Of a stretch of DNA of 64,000 bases, positions 20,163-30,009 are shown piece by piece. The DNA lies in assembly GCA_903832735.1 (NCBI GenBank), contig CAILCO010000041.1:60316-124315 (forward strand), given 5' to 3'. The stretch is from an uncultured Sterolibacterium sp. (GTDB lineage: Bacteria > Pseudomonadota > Gammaproteobacteria > Burkholderiales > Rhodocyclaceae). Each line of letters opens with the position of its first letter. Within the stretch, counting starts at the first letter, position 1. Below the pieces are notes generated by a model. It did not search any database, had not been told where the DNA came from, and saw only the letters and a list, made by a program, of their open reading frames with translations. The position numbers were made by a program, and so were the translations under genes.

Positions 20163-22160
20163 ATGGATATGCACAGCCTTTACCTGGTCGTACCCCTGGC
20201 GCCGCTGGCGGGCGCCTTGCTCGCCGGCCTGTTCGGCAAAACCATCGGCAGGAGCGGCGCCCACTGGGTGACCATCCTCGGCGTCGCGGTCGCCTTCGCC
20301 GCTTCCCTGGCCATCTTCCAGGATGTCCAGGCCGGCCACAGCTACAACGGCAGCGTTTATACCTGGCTGGAAAGCGGTGGGCTGAAACTCGAAGTCGGTT
20401 TCCTGATCGATCCCCTGACCACGGTGATGATGCTGGTGGTCTCCTTCGTCTCGCTGATGGTGCATATCTACACCATCGGCTACATGGCTGAGGACCCCGG
20501 CTATCAGCGCTTCTTCAGCTATATCTCGCTGTTCACCTTCTCGATGCTGATGCTGGTGATGGCCAACAACTTCGTCCAACTGTTCTTCGGCTGGGAGGCG
20601 GTGGGCTTGGTCTCCTATCTTCTGATCGGCTTCTGGTACACCCGGCCGACGGCGATCCACGCCAACCTCAAGGCCTTCCTGGTCAACCGTGTCGGCGATT
20701 TCGGCTTCCTGCTCGGCATAGGGCTGATCGCGGCGTACTGCGGTTCGCTCGACTACGTTCAGGTCTTCGCAAAAGGCCCGCAGCTGGCCAGCATGAGCAT
20801 AGAACTGTTCGCCGGCGCCCCGTGGATGCTGGTCTCGGTGATCTGCATCTGTTTGTTCATCGGCGCCATGGGCAAGTCGGCGCAGTTTCCGCTGCATGTC
20901 TGGCTACCCGACTCGATGGAAGGCCCGACGCCGATCTCCGCCCTGATTCATGCCGCGACCATGGTCACCGCCGGCATCTTCATGGTCTCGCGGATGTCGC
21001 CGCTGTTCGAACTGTCCGAGGCGGCGCTCTCCTTCGTCCTGGTCATCGGCGCCATCACCGCCTTGTTCATGGGCTTCCTGGGCATGATCCAGAACGACAT
21101 CAAGCGCGTGGTGGCCTACTCGACCCTGTCGCAACTCGGCTACATGACCGTGGCCCTGGGCGCATCGGCGTACTCGGTGGCGATCTTCCACCTGATGACC
21201 CACGCCTTCTTCAAGGCGCTGCTGTTCCTGGCCGCGGGCTCGGTGATCATCGGCTGCCACCACAATCAGGATATCCGCTACATGGGCGGGCTGAAGAAGC
21301 ACATGCCGGTGACCTGGCTGACCTCCCTGGTCGGCTCGCTCGCCCTGATCGGCTTTCCCTTCTTCGCCGGCTTCTATTCCAAGGATTCGATCATCGAGGC
21401 GGTGGCCCTGTCACACACGCCCGGCGCCGGCTTCGCCTATTTCGCCGTGATCGCGGGCGTCTTCGTCACCGCCTTCTATTCCTTCCGGATGTACTTCCTG
21501 GTCTTCCACGGCGAGGAACGCTACGACCAGGTGCCGCACGATCCTGCCCACCATGACCAACATCATGATGCGCACCACGTCCAAGCGCCGCACGAATCGC
21601 CGCTGGTGGTCTGGCTGCCGCTGGTGCTGCTGGCGATCCCGTCGCTGGTGATCGGCTATCTCTGCATCAAGCCCATGCTCTACGGCGACTACTTCGCCGC
21701 CGCGATCGTCGTGGGCCCCGAACATCACGCCCTGGCGCACATGAAGGAGGAGTTCCACAGTTCCTTCCTCATGGCCTTGCACGGCTTCAGCCAGCTGCCT
21801 TTCATCCTGGCGATTTCCGGCGTGGCATTGGCCTGGCTGTTCTACCTGAAACGACCGGATCTTCCTGCGTCGATCAAGAAGACCTTCCAACCTATCTATA
21901 CGCTGCTCGACAACAAGTACTACTTCGACAAGTTCAACGAATGGTTCTTCGCCGGCGGCGCACGCCTGCTGGGCCGCGGGCTGTGGAAGGCCGGCGACCA
22001 GGTGCTGATCGACGGCGTCCTGGTCAATGGCTCGGCCAAACTGGTGGGCTGGGTCTCGGCGCTGGTCCGGCTGTATCAGAGCGGCCAGATTTACCGCTAC
22101 GCTTTTTCGATGATCATCGGCGTCTTCGTGTTGCTGACGCTGTGGATGCATCGCGTCTGA
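20163..22160 (+). CDS. nuoL: NADH-quinone oxidoreductase subunit L
   Basis: Distal antiporter-like proton-pumping subunit, 665 aa, with the lateral helix at the C-terminal end. Key segments: 'FFGWEAVGLVSYLLIGFWY' with the conserved glutamate, 'MGKSAQFPLHVWLPDSMEGPTPISALIHAATMV' with lysine and histidines, and 'NDIKRVVAYSTLSQLGYM'. A His-rich loop (about residues 458-475) is present, as in other betaproteobacteria. The start at 20163 follows GAAG; 20169 is a possible alternative. Confidence 0.95.
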   Translation: MDMHSLYLVVPLAPLAGALLAGLFGKTIGRSGAHWVTILGVAVAFAASLAIFQDVQAGHSYNGSVYTWLESGGLKLEVGFLIDPLTTVMMLVVSFVSLMVHIYTIGYMAEDPGYQRFFSYISLFTFSMLMLVMANNFVQLFFGWEAVGLVSYLLIGFWYTRPTAIHANLKAFLVNRVGDFGFLLGIGLIAAYCGSLDYVQVFAKGPQLASMSIELFAGAPWMLVSVICICLFIGAMGKSAQFPLHVWLPDSMEGPTPISALIHAATMVTAGIFMVSRMSPLFELSEAALSFVLVIGAITALFMGFLGMIQNDIKRVVAYSTLSQLGYMTVALGASAYSVAIFHLMTHAFFKALLFLAAGSVIIGCHHNQDIRYMGGLKKHMPVTWLTSLVGSLALIGFPFFAGFYSKDSIIEAVALSHTPGAGFAYFAVIAGVFVTAFYSFRMYFLVFHGEERYDQVPHDPAHHDQHHDAHHVQAPHESPLVVWLPLVLLAIPSLVIGYLCIKPMLYGDYFAAAIVVGPEHHALAHMKEEFHSSFLMALHGFSQLPFILAISGVALAWLFYLKRPDLPASIKKTFQPIYTLLDNKYYFDKFNEWFFAGGARLLGRGLWKAGDQVLIDGVLVNGSAKLVGWVSALVRLYQSGQIYRYAFSMIIGVFVLLTLWMHRV

Positions 22161-22187
22161 ACAGAACGCTGACAGGAATACCTTGAA

Positions 22188-23669
22188 ATGATCGCTGCCC
22201 ACCTGCTCAGTTTCTCGATCTGGCTGCCGATATTCGGCGCCCTGGTCGTGCTCGCCGTCGGCTCCGACAAGAACCCCGCTCCGGCGCGCGTCCTCGCGCT
22301 CCTGGTGGCGCTTGCCGGCTTCCTGGTGACCCTCCCGCTCTACGCCGGCTTCGACGTCGCCAAGAGTTCCATGCAGTTCGTCGAGGCGGCGCCGTGGATC
22401 CAGAACTACAACATCAGCTATCTGCTCGGCGTCGATGGCATTTCGGTGCTGTTCATCCTGCTGAACAGCTTCATCACCATCGTCGTGATCCTGGCCGGCT
22501 GGCGCGTGATCGAGAAGCGCGTCGCCCAGTACATGGCCGCTTTCCTGATCATGTCGGGACTGATGAACGGCATCTTCGCCTCGCTCGACGCCATGCTCTT
22601 CTACGTCTTCTTCGAGGCCTCGCTGATCCCGATGTACATCATCATCGGCGCCTGGGGCGGACCCAACCGCGTCTATGCCGCCTTCAAGTTCTTCCTCTAC
22701 ACTTTGGCCGGTTCGCTGTTGATGCTGATCGCCCTGCTCTATCTGTTCCTGCAGTCGGGCGGCAGCTTCAACATCCTCGTCTGGCACGCGCTGCCGCTGC
22801 CGTTGAATGCCCAGATCCTGCTCTTCCTGGCCTTCCTGGTGGCCTTCGCGGTGAAGGTGCCGATGTGGCCGGTGCATACCTGGCTGCCCGACGCGCACGT
22901 CGAGGCACCTACGGGCGGTTCCGTGGTCCTTGCCTCGATCATGCTGAAGCTCGGCGCCTATGGCTTCATCAGGTTCTCGCTGCCGATTGCGCCCGACGCC
23001 AGCCATGCGCTGTCCGGCATGATGATCGCTCTCTCCCTGATCGCCGTCGTATACATCGGCTTCGTCGCGCTGGTGCAGACCGACATGAAGAAGCTGATCG
23101 CTTATTCCTCGATCGCGCACATGGGCTTCGTCACCCTCGGCTTTTTCATCTTCAACCAGATCGGCATGGAAGGGGCGCTGGTCCAGATGATCTCGCACGG
23201 CTTCGTCGCCGGGGCAATGTTCCTTTGCGTCGGCGTCATGTACGACCGCATGCACAGCCGGATGATCGCCGACTACGGCGGTGTGGTGAATACCATGCCG
23301 AAGTTCGCCGCCTTCTTCGTCCTGTTCGCCATGGCCAATGCCGGCCTGCCCGCGACTTCCGGTTTCGTCGGCGAATTCATGGTGGTGCTGGGCGCTGTCA
23401 AATTCAACTTCTGGACCGGATTCTTCGCCGCCACCACCCTGATCCTGGGGGCAGCCTATACCCTGTGGATGGTCAAGCGCGTGGTCTTCGGCGCAGTCGC
23501 CAACGACCACGTGGCGCAGCTGACCGACATCAACGGCCGCGAATTTCTCTTCCTCGGCGTCATGGCCTTATGCGTACTGGGCATGGGCCTCTATCCTTTC
23601 CCCTTCACCGACGTTATGCACGCTTCGGTCGACCACCTGCTCAAGCACGTGGCGGCGGGCAAGCTATAA
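22188..23669 (+). CDS. nuoM: NADH-quinone oxidoreductase subunit M
   Basis: Second antiporter-like pump subunit, 493 aa. Shows 'YVFFEASLIPMYIIIGAWGG' with the key glutamate, 'FAVKVPMWPVHTWLPDAHVEAPTGGSVVLASIMLKLG', and 'TDMKKLIAYSSIAHMGFVTLG'. It follows nuoL after 27 bases and precedes nuoN by 15. Confidence 0.96.
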   Translation: MIAAHLLSFSIWLPIFGALVVLAVGSDKNPAPARVLALLVALAGFLVTLPLYAGFDVAKSSMQFVEAAPWIQNYNISYLLGVDGISVLFILLNSFITIVVILAGWRVIEKRVAQYMAAFLIMSGLMNGIFASLDAMLFYVFFEASLIPMYIIIGAWGGPNRVYAAFKFFLYTLAGSLLMLIALLYLFLQSGGSFNILVWHALPLPLNAQILLFLAFLVAFAVKVPMWPVHTWLPDAHVEAPTGGSVVLASIMLKLGAYGFIRFSLPIAPDASHALSGMMIALSLIAVVYIGFVALVQTDMKKLIAYSSIAHMGFVTLGFFIFNQIGMEGALVQMISHGFVAGAMFLCVGVMYDRMHSRMIADYGGVVNTMPKFAAFFVLFAMANAGLPATSGFVGEFMVVLGAVKFNFWTGFFAATTLILGAAYTLWMVKRVVFGAVANDHVAQLTDINGREFLFLGVMALCVLGMGLYPFPFTDVMHASVDHLLKHVAAGKL

Positions 23670-23684
23670 GGCCAGGAACCCAAG

Positions 23685-25154
23685 ATGAACTTCCTCATGC
23701 CTGACTTCTACCCGGCCGCGGCGGAAATTTTCCTCCTGGCCATGGCCTGCGTCATATTGCTGCTCGACCTGGTGCTTACTCAGAAGCAGCGCTGGATCAT
23801 CGGCCTGCTCACCCAGGCGACCTTGGTCGGTTGCGCCGTGATCACCATCATGACCGCCAGCGGCCAGGTGGTGCTGACCTTCAGCAACATGTTCGTCGAT
23901 GACCTGTTCGCCGACTTCCTCAAACTGCTGGTTTACTTCTCCGTCTCCGTGATGCTGGTCTATAGCCGCGGCTATCTCGCCCTGCGCGGACTGGACAAGG
24001 GCGAGTTCTATCTGCTGGTGCTGTTCGCCACGCTGGGCATGATGGTGATGATCTCGGCCAGCCACTTCCTCACCATCTACCTCGGCCTGGAACTCCTCTC
24101 CCTGTCCCTTTACGCCCTGGTGGCGCTGGATCGCGACTCGGCGCGGGCGACCGAGGCGGCGATGAAATACTTCGTGCTCGGCGCGATGGCCTCCGGCCTG
24201 CTGCTCTACGGCATGTCGATGCTCTACGGCGCCACCGGCACGCTGGAGATCGGCGGCGTGGCGCAAGCCATCTACCACGGCGTCGCCAACAAGACGGTGC
24301 TGGTGTTCGGCCTGGTCTTCGTGGTCTCGGGGCTCGCCTTCAAGCTGGGCGTCGTGCCCTTCCACATGTGGATCCCCGACGTCTATCAGGGGGCGCCGAC
24401 GGCGGTGACCCTGTTCATCGGTTCGGCACCCAAGCTGGCCGCCTTTGCGATGACCCTGCGCCTGCTGGTGTATGGCCTGTTCGAACTGGCGGAGCAGTGG
24501 CAGTTGATGCTGATGATGCTCGCGGTGCTGTCGATCGCGCTGGGCAACCTGGCCGCCATCGCCCAGAGCAATCTCAAGCGCATGCTGGCTTATTCCACCA
24601 TCTCGCACATGGGCTACATGCTGCTCGGCCTGATCAGCGGCGTCGCCGCCGGCGACCGGCACTTCGCCCTGAACGCCTACAGTTCGGCGATGTACTACAC
24701 GGTGTCCTACGTGATGATGAGCCTGGGCGCTTTCGGCATGATCCTGCTGCTGTCGCGCGCCGGCTTCGAGGCCGAGAACCTGGACGACTTCAAGGGCTTG
24801 AACCAGCGCAGTCCCTGGTTCGCGGCGATGATGGGCATGCTGATGTTCTCGATGGCCGGTGTGCCGTTCTTCGTCGGCTTCTTCGCCAAGTTCTCGGTGC
24901 TCCTGGCGGTCGTCGATACCGGCCAGGTCTGGCTCGCCGTCGTCGCAGTGTTCTTCTCGCTGATCGGCGCCTTCTACTATCTGCGCGTGGTCAAGCTGAT
25001 GTACTTCGATCAGGCGATCGACACGGCGCCGATCAAGGCCAACCTGGACATGCGTCTGCTGCTCTCGGCCAACGGTCTGGCGGTGGCGCTGTTCGGCATC
25101 TTCCCGCAAGCGATCATGAGCTTGTGCACCTTCACGCTGCTGCGCTCGCTATAA
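23685..25154 (+). CDS. nuoN: NADH-quinone oxidoreductase subunit N
   Basis: Third antiporter-like pump subunit and last nuo gene, 489 aa. Contains '[20 protein letters not shown]', '[35 protein letters not shown]' and '[21 protein letters not shown]'. With nuoA to nuoM this completes a canonical 14-subunit complex I in standard order with no gene missing. A Nudix gene follows after 9 bases. Confidence 0.96.
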   Translation: MNFLMPDFYPAAAEIFLLAMACVILLLDLVLTQKQRWIIGLLTQATLVGCAVITIMTASGQVVLTFSNMFVDDLFADFLKLLVYFSVSVMLVYSRGYLALRGLDKGEFYLLVLFATLGMMVMISASHFLTIYLGLELLSLSLYALVALDRDSARATEAAMKYFVLGAMASGLLLYGMSMLYGATGTLEIGGVAQAIYHGVANKTVLVFGLVFVVSGLAFKLGVVPFHMWIPDVYQGAPTAVTLFIGSAPKLAAFAMTLRLLVYGLFELAEQWQLMLMMLAVLSIALGNLAAIAQSNLKRMLAYSTISHMGYMLLGLISGVAAGDRHFALNAYSSAMYYTVSYVMMSLGAFGMILLLSRAGFEAENLDDFKGLNQRSPWFAAMMGMLMFSMAGVPFFVGFFAKFSVLLAVVDTGQVWLAVVAVFFSLIGAFYYLRVVKLMYFDQAIDTAPIKANLDMRLLLSANGLAVALFGIFPQAIMSLCTFTLLRSL

Positions 25155-25163
25155 AGTTTTGCG

Positions 25164-25730
25164 GTGAACGACGACGAACACCTCGTCGAGACGCTGGTCT
25201 CCAGCGAGGAGGTGTTCAACGGTCGCCTGCTCAGGGTCAAGCGCGACCGCGTCAGGCTGCCCGACGGCATGGAAGCGGTGCGCGAGCATATCGACCATCC
25301 GGGCGCGGTGGTGATGATCGCGGTGCTCGACAACGGCAAGATGCTTTTCGAGCGCCAGTTTCGATATCCGCTAGCACGGGTATTTCTTGAACTGCCCGCC
25401 GGCAAGATCGATCACGGCGAACCGATACTCGATACCGCCAGGCGCGAACTCCGCGAGGAGACGGGTTACAAGGCGAGGAGTTGGCGGCACCTCGGCGTGA
25501 TGCATCCCTGCATCGGCTATTCCAACGAAAAGATAGAACTGTTCCTGGCCCATGGTTTGACCTATGTCGGTCACGAGCGCGATCAGGAGGAGTTCCTCGA
25601 AGTGCTCGAACTCTCGCTGGCGGACGCCTTGCTCGCCGTCCGCGACGGGGAAATCACCGACAGCAAGACCATCACGGGCCTGCTCTGGGCGGAGAAAATT
25701 TTTTCCGGGGCCTGGGAAGTTCCGACCTAG
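25164..25730 (+). CDS. Nudix hydrolase, ADP-ribose pyrophosphatase type
   Basis: A 188-aa protein with a complete Nudix box, G-x5-E-x7-REL-x-EE-x-GY, in 'GKIDHGEPILDTARRELREETGY', which binds metal and cleaves nucleoside diphosphates linked to another group. The preceding 'FRYPLARVFLELPAGKID' is typical of the NudF/ADP-ribose pyrophosphatase branch. The start is a GTG at 25164, 9 bases after nuoN, so it is probably co-transcribed with complex I. The substrate (ADP-ribose or a related sugar nucleotide) is by family resemblance only. Confidence 0.88.
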   Translation: MNDDEHLVETLVSSEEVFNGRLLRVKRDRVRLPDGMEAVREHIDHPGAVVMIAVLDNGKMLFERQFRYPLARVFLELPAGKIDHGEPILDTARRELREETGYKARSWRHLGVMHPCIGYSNEKIELFLAHGLTYVGHERDQEEFLEVLELSLADALLAVRDGEITDSKTITGLLWAEKIFSGAWEVPT

Positions 25731-25762
25731 AATTTCTTTTCAGATTTCGGGGAGGTGCGAAC

Positions 25763-26815
25763 ATGAAGCACGACGTTACCTTGAGTCCGCCAGCCGGTTG
25801 CGCGTGTCGTCCTGAACGGCGGGACTTTCTCGGCAAGCTGGCCACGCTAGGTGCCGCAGCCCTGCTTCCGGGCGAGCTCGTGGCGGGTGTAAAACCCTAT
25901 CGGATCGACGTTCATCACCACCTCGTGCCGCCTGCCTACCTGGCGGAAATTTCCACCCGGCGTCTTGGCGCGGAGGTGCCGTGGACGCCTGAATCGTCGA
26001 TCGAGGAGATGGACAAAAGCGGCATCGCCAGATCCGTCCTGTCGCTGATCCAGCCCGGCGTGTGGCTGGGCGAAGTCGCGCAGGGGCGACGATTGGCCCG
26101 CGAGACCAACGATTACGGCGCGCAACTGGTGCGCGATCATCCGGGCCGCTTCGGGCTGTTCGCGACCCTGCCGCTGCCCGATACCGAGGGTAGCCTCAGG
26201 GAAATCGAATACGCCTTCGAGGTGCTCAAGGCCGATGGTATCGGACTGATGACCAGCTACGGCAAGAAGTGGCTGGGGGATCCGGCGTTCGCGCCGGTGT
26301 GGGAGGAACTCAACCGGCGCAAGGCGGTGGTCTATACCCACCCGCTGGCGCCGGACTGCTGCCGGAATCTGATTCCGGATGTACCCACGGCGGCGATAGA
26401 ATTCGCGACCGACACCACTCGCAGCATCGCCAGTCTGGTGTTCAGCGGCAGCGCCGCGCGCTATCCCGATATTCGCTGGATCTTCTCCCATGCCGGCGGC
26501 ACCATGCCCTTCCTGGTGAGCCGCTTCACTCGCGAGGAAATCACCCTGAAGGAGCGGGCGCAGCGCCTGCCCCATGGCGTGCTGCATGAACTGAAGAAGT
26601 TTTACTACGACACCGCCCAAGCAAACCATGCGGGAGCGCTGGCGGCGCTGACCCGGCTGATCCCGATCGCGCAACTGCTCTACGGAACCGATTTCCCCTA
26701 CCGCGACGGCGCCGAAGTGAATGCCGGCCTGGCGGCTTACCACTTCAGCCACAGAGAGTTGCGCGCCATCGAGCGCGACAATGCCTTGAGGCTGATGCCT
26801 ACGCTGAAGGCCTAG
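25763..26815 (+). CDS. amidohydrolase 2 family protein with Tat-type leader
   Basis: A 350-aa TIM-barrel metal-dependent hydrolase or decarboxylase of the amidohydrolase 2 (ACMSD-like) group: metal site 'RIDVHHHLVPPAYLAEI', a later histidine in 'VVYTHPLAPDCC', 'IRWIFSHAGGTMPFL', and the terminal aspartate in 'LLYGTDFPYRDG'. Close relatives in my memory include 6-methylsalicylate-type decarboxylases, but the reaction here is unknown. The N-terminus 'PERRDFLGKLATLGAAALLPG' has a twin-arginine motif followed by a hydrophobic stretch, suggesting export folded with its metal. The start at 25763 has a GGAGG site 7 bases upstream. Confidence 0.82.
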   Translation: MKHDVTLSPPAGCACRPERRDFLGKLATLGAAALLPGELVAGVKPYRIDVHHHLVPPAYLAEISTRRLGAEVPWTPESSIEEMDKSGIARSVLSLIQPGVWLGEVAQGRRLARETNDYGAQLVRDHPGRFGLFATLPLPDTEGSLREIEYAFEVLKADGIGLMTSYGKKWLGDPAFAPVWEELNRRKAVVYTHPLAPDCCRNLIPDVPTAAIEFATDTTRSIASLVFSGSAARYPDIRWIFSHAGGTMPFLVSRFTREEITLKERAQRLPHGVLHELKKFYYDTAQANHAGALAALTRLIPIAQLLYGTDFPYRDGAEVNAGLAAYHFSHRELRAIERDNALRLMPTLKA

Positions 26816-26878
26816 TGCCCGTAGTTGCCCAAGGGGCAACCCAGGGTTCTGGTGCCAGCGAAGCAGGTGCTCGCCGGC

Positions 26879-27682
26879 TCAGGCGCTGGCCGCGTCGTCC
26901 CGCGCCGTTTCGAACCAGGACAGTTGCCGCCTGAGTCTGACCACCTCGCCGATGATGATCAGGGTCGGCGCCTTGAGTTCGGCCGCGGCGGCGAGTCCGG
27001 GCAGGGTGGCCAGGGTGCCTTCGATCGTGCGCTGCCGGGCCGTCGTGCCCTGCATCACGATAGCGGCCGGCCAATCCGCTGGCAGCCCGTGATCGATCAG
27101 TTCGCGGCACAGCGTCGGCAGGCCCAACAGGCCCATATAAACCACCACCGTCTGGCGCGGCCGCGCCAGTGCCGGCCAGTCCAGACCCATGCTGCCATCC
27201 TGGAGGTGGCCGGTGACGAAGACGCAGGCTTGGGCATAGTCGCGGTGGGTCAGCGGGATGCCGGCATAGGCGGCGACGCCGGCCGCGGCCGTGACCCCCG
27301 GCACCACCTCGAAGGGCACGCCGTGCTCGGCAAGCGCCGCGACCTCCTCGCCGCCGCGGCCGAAGGTATAAGGGTCGCCGCCCTTCAGGCGCAGCACGAC
27401 CTTGCCCTCGCGGGCCAGGCGCACCAGCAGGAGGTTCAGATCCTGTTGCGGCAGGGCATGGTTGCCGCGCTGTTTGCCGGCATAGATGCGTTCGGCGCCA
27501 TTCCTCGCCAGGGCGAGAATGGAGGGTGCCACCAGGTGATCATAGACGACGACGTCGGCCAGCGGCAGCAAGGCCGCAGCGCGTACGGTCAGCAACTCGG
27601 GGTCGCCGGGGCCTGCCCCGACCAGATAGACGGTGCCGGGCCTGACCGGTCGCGGATGCGTGGGCGCTGCCTGGCGGTCCAC
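26879..27682 (-). CDS. cobA: uroporphyrinogen-III C-methyltransferase (SUMT, CobA type)
   Basis: Methylates uroporphyrinogen III at C2 and C7 to make precorrin-2 for sirohaem or cobalamin. It has '[19 protein letters not shown]', '[15 protein letters not shown]', '[18 protein letters not shown]', '[24 protein letters not shown]' and 'VVYMGL', all SUMT hallmarks. The GTG at 27682 gives 267 aa, the family length; the open frame extends 67 codons further (to 27883) but that part has no SUMT similarity. It is a stand-alone SUMT without the CysG oxidase/chelatase part. It faces the amidohydrolase tail to tail. A 28-codon open frame ends 2 bases before its start. Confidence 0.92.
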   Translation of the reverse strand: MDRQAAPTHPRPVRPGTVYLVGAGPGDPELLTVRAAALLPLADVVVYDHLVAPSILALARNGAERIYAGKQRGNHALPQQDLNLLLVRLAREGKVVLRLKGGDPYTFGRGGEEVAALAEHGVPFEVVPGVTAAAGVAAYAGIPLTHRDYAQACVFVTGHLQDGSMGLDWPALARPRQTVVVYMGLLGLPTLCRELIDHGLPADWPAAIVMQGTTARQRTIEGTLATLPGLAAAAELKAPTLIIIGEVVRLRRQLSWFETARDDAASA

Positions 27683-27684
27683 GC

Positions 27685-27771
27685 TCAGCAATACCGGAGG
27701 CCGCAACTGTCGCCACGGTAGTGGTCGCGGCCGAATACTACGTCCTCCTCGCGTTGGTTGTCGAAGCCCAT
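27685..27771 (-). CDS. possible short upstream ORF before cobA
   Basis: A 28-codon frame beginning [16 protein letters not shown] and ending in LRYC, whose TGA lies 2 bases before the GTG start of cobA, so termination and restart could be coupled. The composition (acidic/Arg rich, two cysteines) looks more like a real peptide than a chance frame, but an AGGG lies too close to its ATG and I know no such family. Low confidence. Confidence 0.25.
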   Translation of the reverse strand: MGFDNQREEDVVFGRDHYRGDSCGLRYC

Positions 27772-27944
27772 GCCCTAGAGTATATCGCCCTGCGCCCAGA
27801 ACTTGGCGGCGACTCGGAGCTTGGGCTGTGGCGCTCGCTGCGTTGCGCTTCGTCGCCGCCGGCCTGGCGCAACCATATGACAAGTGTGGTTATTTGGAAC
27901 TTCCGTTACAATCCCGTGCCATCTGGTTTTCTTGACTGATTCGA

Positions 27945-29897
27945 ATGCCCTTTTCCCCCACCACCGCATCGCGGCAAGCGCTCTGGCAGCCGGGCGTTTT
28001 TGTGGCGGGACTGGTGGCCTTGATCGCGCTGGTCGTCGGACTGTCCGTCCTCAGTTACGAGCGTTTTCACCGTGAAGCGGAAACCAATGCCGGCAATCTC
28101 GCCGAAGTCATACGCGAGGCCATCGAAGAGACGATCAGTCGCGCCGAAAGCGACATGCAGGGCTTCGCGCAGTTCCTGAGGGCCGATGATCTTACCGGTG
28201 TATTGACGAAACCCCGGCGCGACGAGATCGAAGCGCTGATGAGTTCCCATCTGCGCAGTTTTCATTCGATCTCGAATTACCGGATATTCAACGCCGGCGG
28301 CGATACCGTCCTGGGTGCGGGCAAGACCCCGGCAGTCAGCTTCAACGTGTCCGACCGGGCCTGGTTCCTCGCTCTTAAGGACGATCCGGCCAGGGCGCTG
28401 GTCATTTCCGACGTCATCATCGGCAAAGGCCTGGATGTCCCCATCGTCATCATTGCCGTGCCGGTTCGCGGCCCCGGCGGGGCGTTCCTGGGTGCCGTCA
28501 ATGCCGCCCTGGATATGGTGCATTTTCAGCATCTGATCGACGCTCCGAAGATCGGCGCCAATGGGCTGATCGCCGTCCGGCGCAGCGATAACACCCGCCT
28601 GCTGCTGCGCCGCCCCGAGCGTGGCGGCGAAATCAACAAGCCGGTCGCTTCCGCTCTGGCCTCGCGTATCCAGGCCGGCGAGACCTCCGGCGTCACCGAC
28701 TTCGTCTTTCCGGTCGACCATGTGGCGCGGACCATTGCCTTCCGGCGCGCGCACCATTATCCCCTGGCGGTGACGGTGGGCCTGGCGCGAGACGACTATC
28801 TTCATCCCTGGATCATTCAGACCCTGGTCGCCTGGAATGTCACTGTGGTTTTCGTGATCCTGCTCGGCGTGATGTTTTTCCGGCAGCGGCGGACGCAGCG
28901 GAAACTGGAAGAAGCGCGGAGCGAGGCGCAGTGGCAGGCCCGCCGCTATGAAGTGCTGCTGATTGCTGCCGTCGACGGCATCTGCGGCGTCGATGCCGGC
29001 GGGCACATCACCTTCATCAATCCCGCGGCGCAGCGCATGCTCGGCTGGAGCAACGACGAAGTCGCCGGCAGCAATTTCCACACGCTTGCCCATCACCACC
29101 ATGCCCATGCCGACGGCAAAGAGTTCCCCGCATTCGACTGCGCGCTGCACAAGGCCCTGAGCGATCCGCAGGCGGACAACAGCGATGCCGCGCGCCAGTA
29201 TCAGGATGATCTGTATTGGCGCAAGGACGGCACCTCCTTTCAGGTGGAATATACCGTCGCGACCATCAGGGGCGAAGGCCGGGCGAGCGGCGCCATGATC
29301 GTCTTCAGGGACGTGACCGAGCGCAAGCTGATGGAGGAACAGGTACGCCATCTGGCTTTTTACGACGCGCTCACCAACCTGCCGAACCGCCGCCTGTTGA
29401 ACGATCGCCTGAGCCAGGCCATGGCGTCCAGCAAGCGCAGCGGTTGTCACGGCGCGATCATGTTTCTCGATCTCGACAACTTCAAGCCGCTGAACGATCT
29501 GCATGGGCACGCCGTCGGCGATCTGCTGCTGATCGAGGTGGCGGACAGGCTGAGGTCTTGCGTGCGCGAGATGGATACCGTGGCGCGTTTCGGCGGCGAC
29601 GAGTTTGTGGTGATGATCAGCGAACTGGATGCTGATAAAGCGGAGTCGGTCGCGCAAGCCGGCGTCATCGCCGAAAAAATTCTCGCCTCGCTGTACCGGA
29701 CCTATCTGCTCGACATCGAGCATCCCGGAGCGGCGCGAACCTGCATCGAACATCATTGCACGGCAAGCATAGGCGTGGCGCTGTTCATCGACCATGAAGC
29801 CAGCCAGGAGGAGATCCTCAAGTGGGCGGATACGGCGATGTTTCAAGCCAAGGAAGCCGGACGCAATACCATCCGCTTCCATGATTCGAAGGACTGA
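27945..29897 (+). CDS. membrane-bound diguanylate cyclase (sensor-PAS-GGDEF)
   Basis: A 650-aa signalling protein that should make cyclic di-GMP. Order: transmembrane helix (about 18-40), periplasmic Cache-like sensor domain (about 45-290; 'VSFNVSDRAWFLALKDD' and 'VIIGKGLDVPIVIIAVPV' are Cache-like), second transmembrane helix (about 297-320), PAS domain (about 335-460, ending in 'FRDVTERKLMEEQ'), and a GGDEF domain. The active site GGDEF is intact at 550-554, and an RxxD inhibitory site (REMD) precedes it by five residues, so product inhibition is expected. No EAL domain. A His-rich turn lies in the PAS region (LAHHHHAHADG). It stands alone in its operon. Confidence 0.9.
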   Translation: MPFSPTTASRQALWQPGVFVAGLVALIALVVGLSVLSYERFHREAETNAGNLAEVIREAIEETISRAESDMQGFAQFLRADDLTGVLTKPRRDEIEALMSSHLRSFHSISNYRIFNAGGDTVLGAGKTPAVSFNVSDRAWFLALKDDPARALVISDVIIGKGLDVPIVIIAVPVRGPGGAFLGAVNAALDMVHFQHLIDAPKIGANGLIAVRRSDNTRLLLRRPERGGEINKPVASALASRIQAGETSGVTDFVFPVDHVARTIAFRRAHHYPLAVTVGLARDDYLHPWIIQTLVAWNVTVVFVILLGVMFFRQRRTQRKLEEARSEAQWQARRYEVLLIAAVDGICGVDAGGHITFINPAAQRMLGWSNDEVAGSNFHTLAHHHHAHADGKEFPAFDCALHKALSDPQADNSDAARQYQDDLYWRKDGTSFQVEYTVATIRGEGRASGAMIVFRDVTERKLMEEQVRHLAFYDALTNLPNRRLLNDRLSQAMASSKRSGCHGAIMFLDLDNFKPLNDLHGHAVGDLLLIEVADRLRSCVREMDTVARFGGDEFVVMISELDADKAESVAQAGVIAEKILASLYRTYLLDIEHPGAARTCIEHHCTASIGVALFIDHEASQEEILKWADTAMFQAKEAGRNTIRFHDSKD

Positions 29898-30009
29898 ATG
29901 AAGCCACGAACCCGGGATTGAGCCATGGCGATACGCCTCCGGAGTCGTGTCCCTTCCCGGAGCACGCCGCGCAGTCAGGCCGACCTGGCCGGCCTGTTGT
30001 CCGAATCTG

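Noticed and set aside
21411..23510. A 699-codon minus-strand frame opposite nuoL/nuoM
   Set aside because: Composition rich in His, Asp, Gln and Arg without hydrophobic cores marks it as a shadow of membrane-protein genes.
26824..26840. Hairpin GTTGCCC-AAG-GGGCAAC as terminator between amidohydrolase and cobA
   Set aside because: The stem is only 7 bp with a 3-base loop and neither side has a T run.
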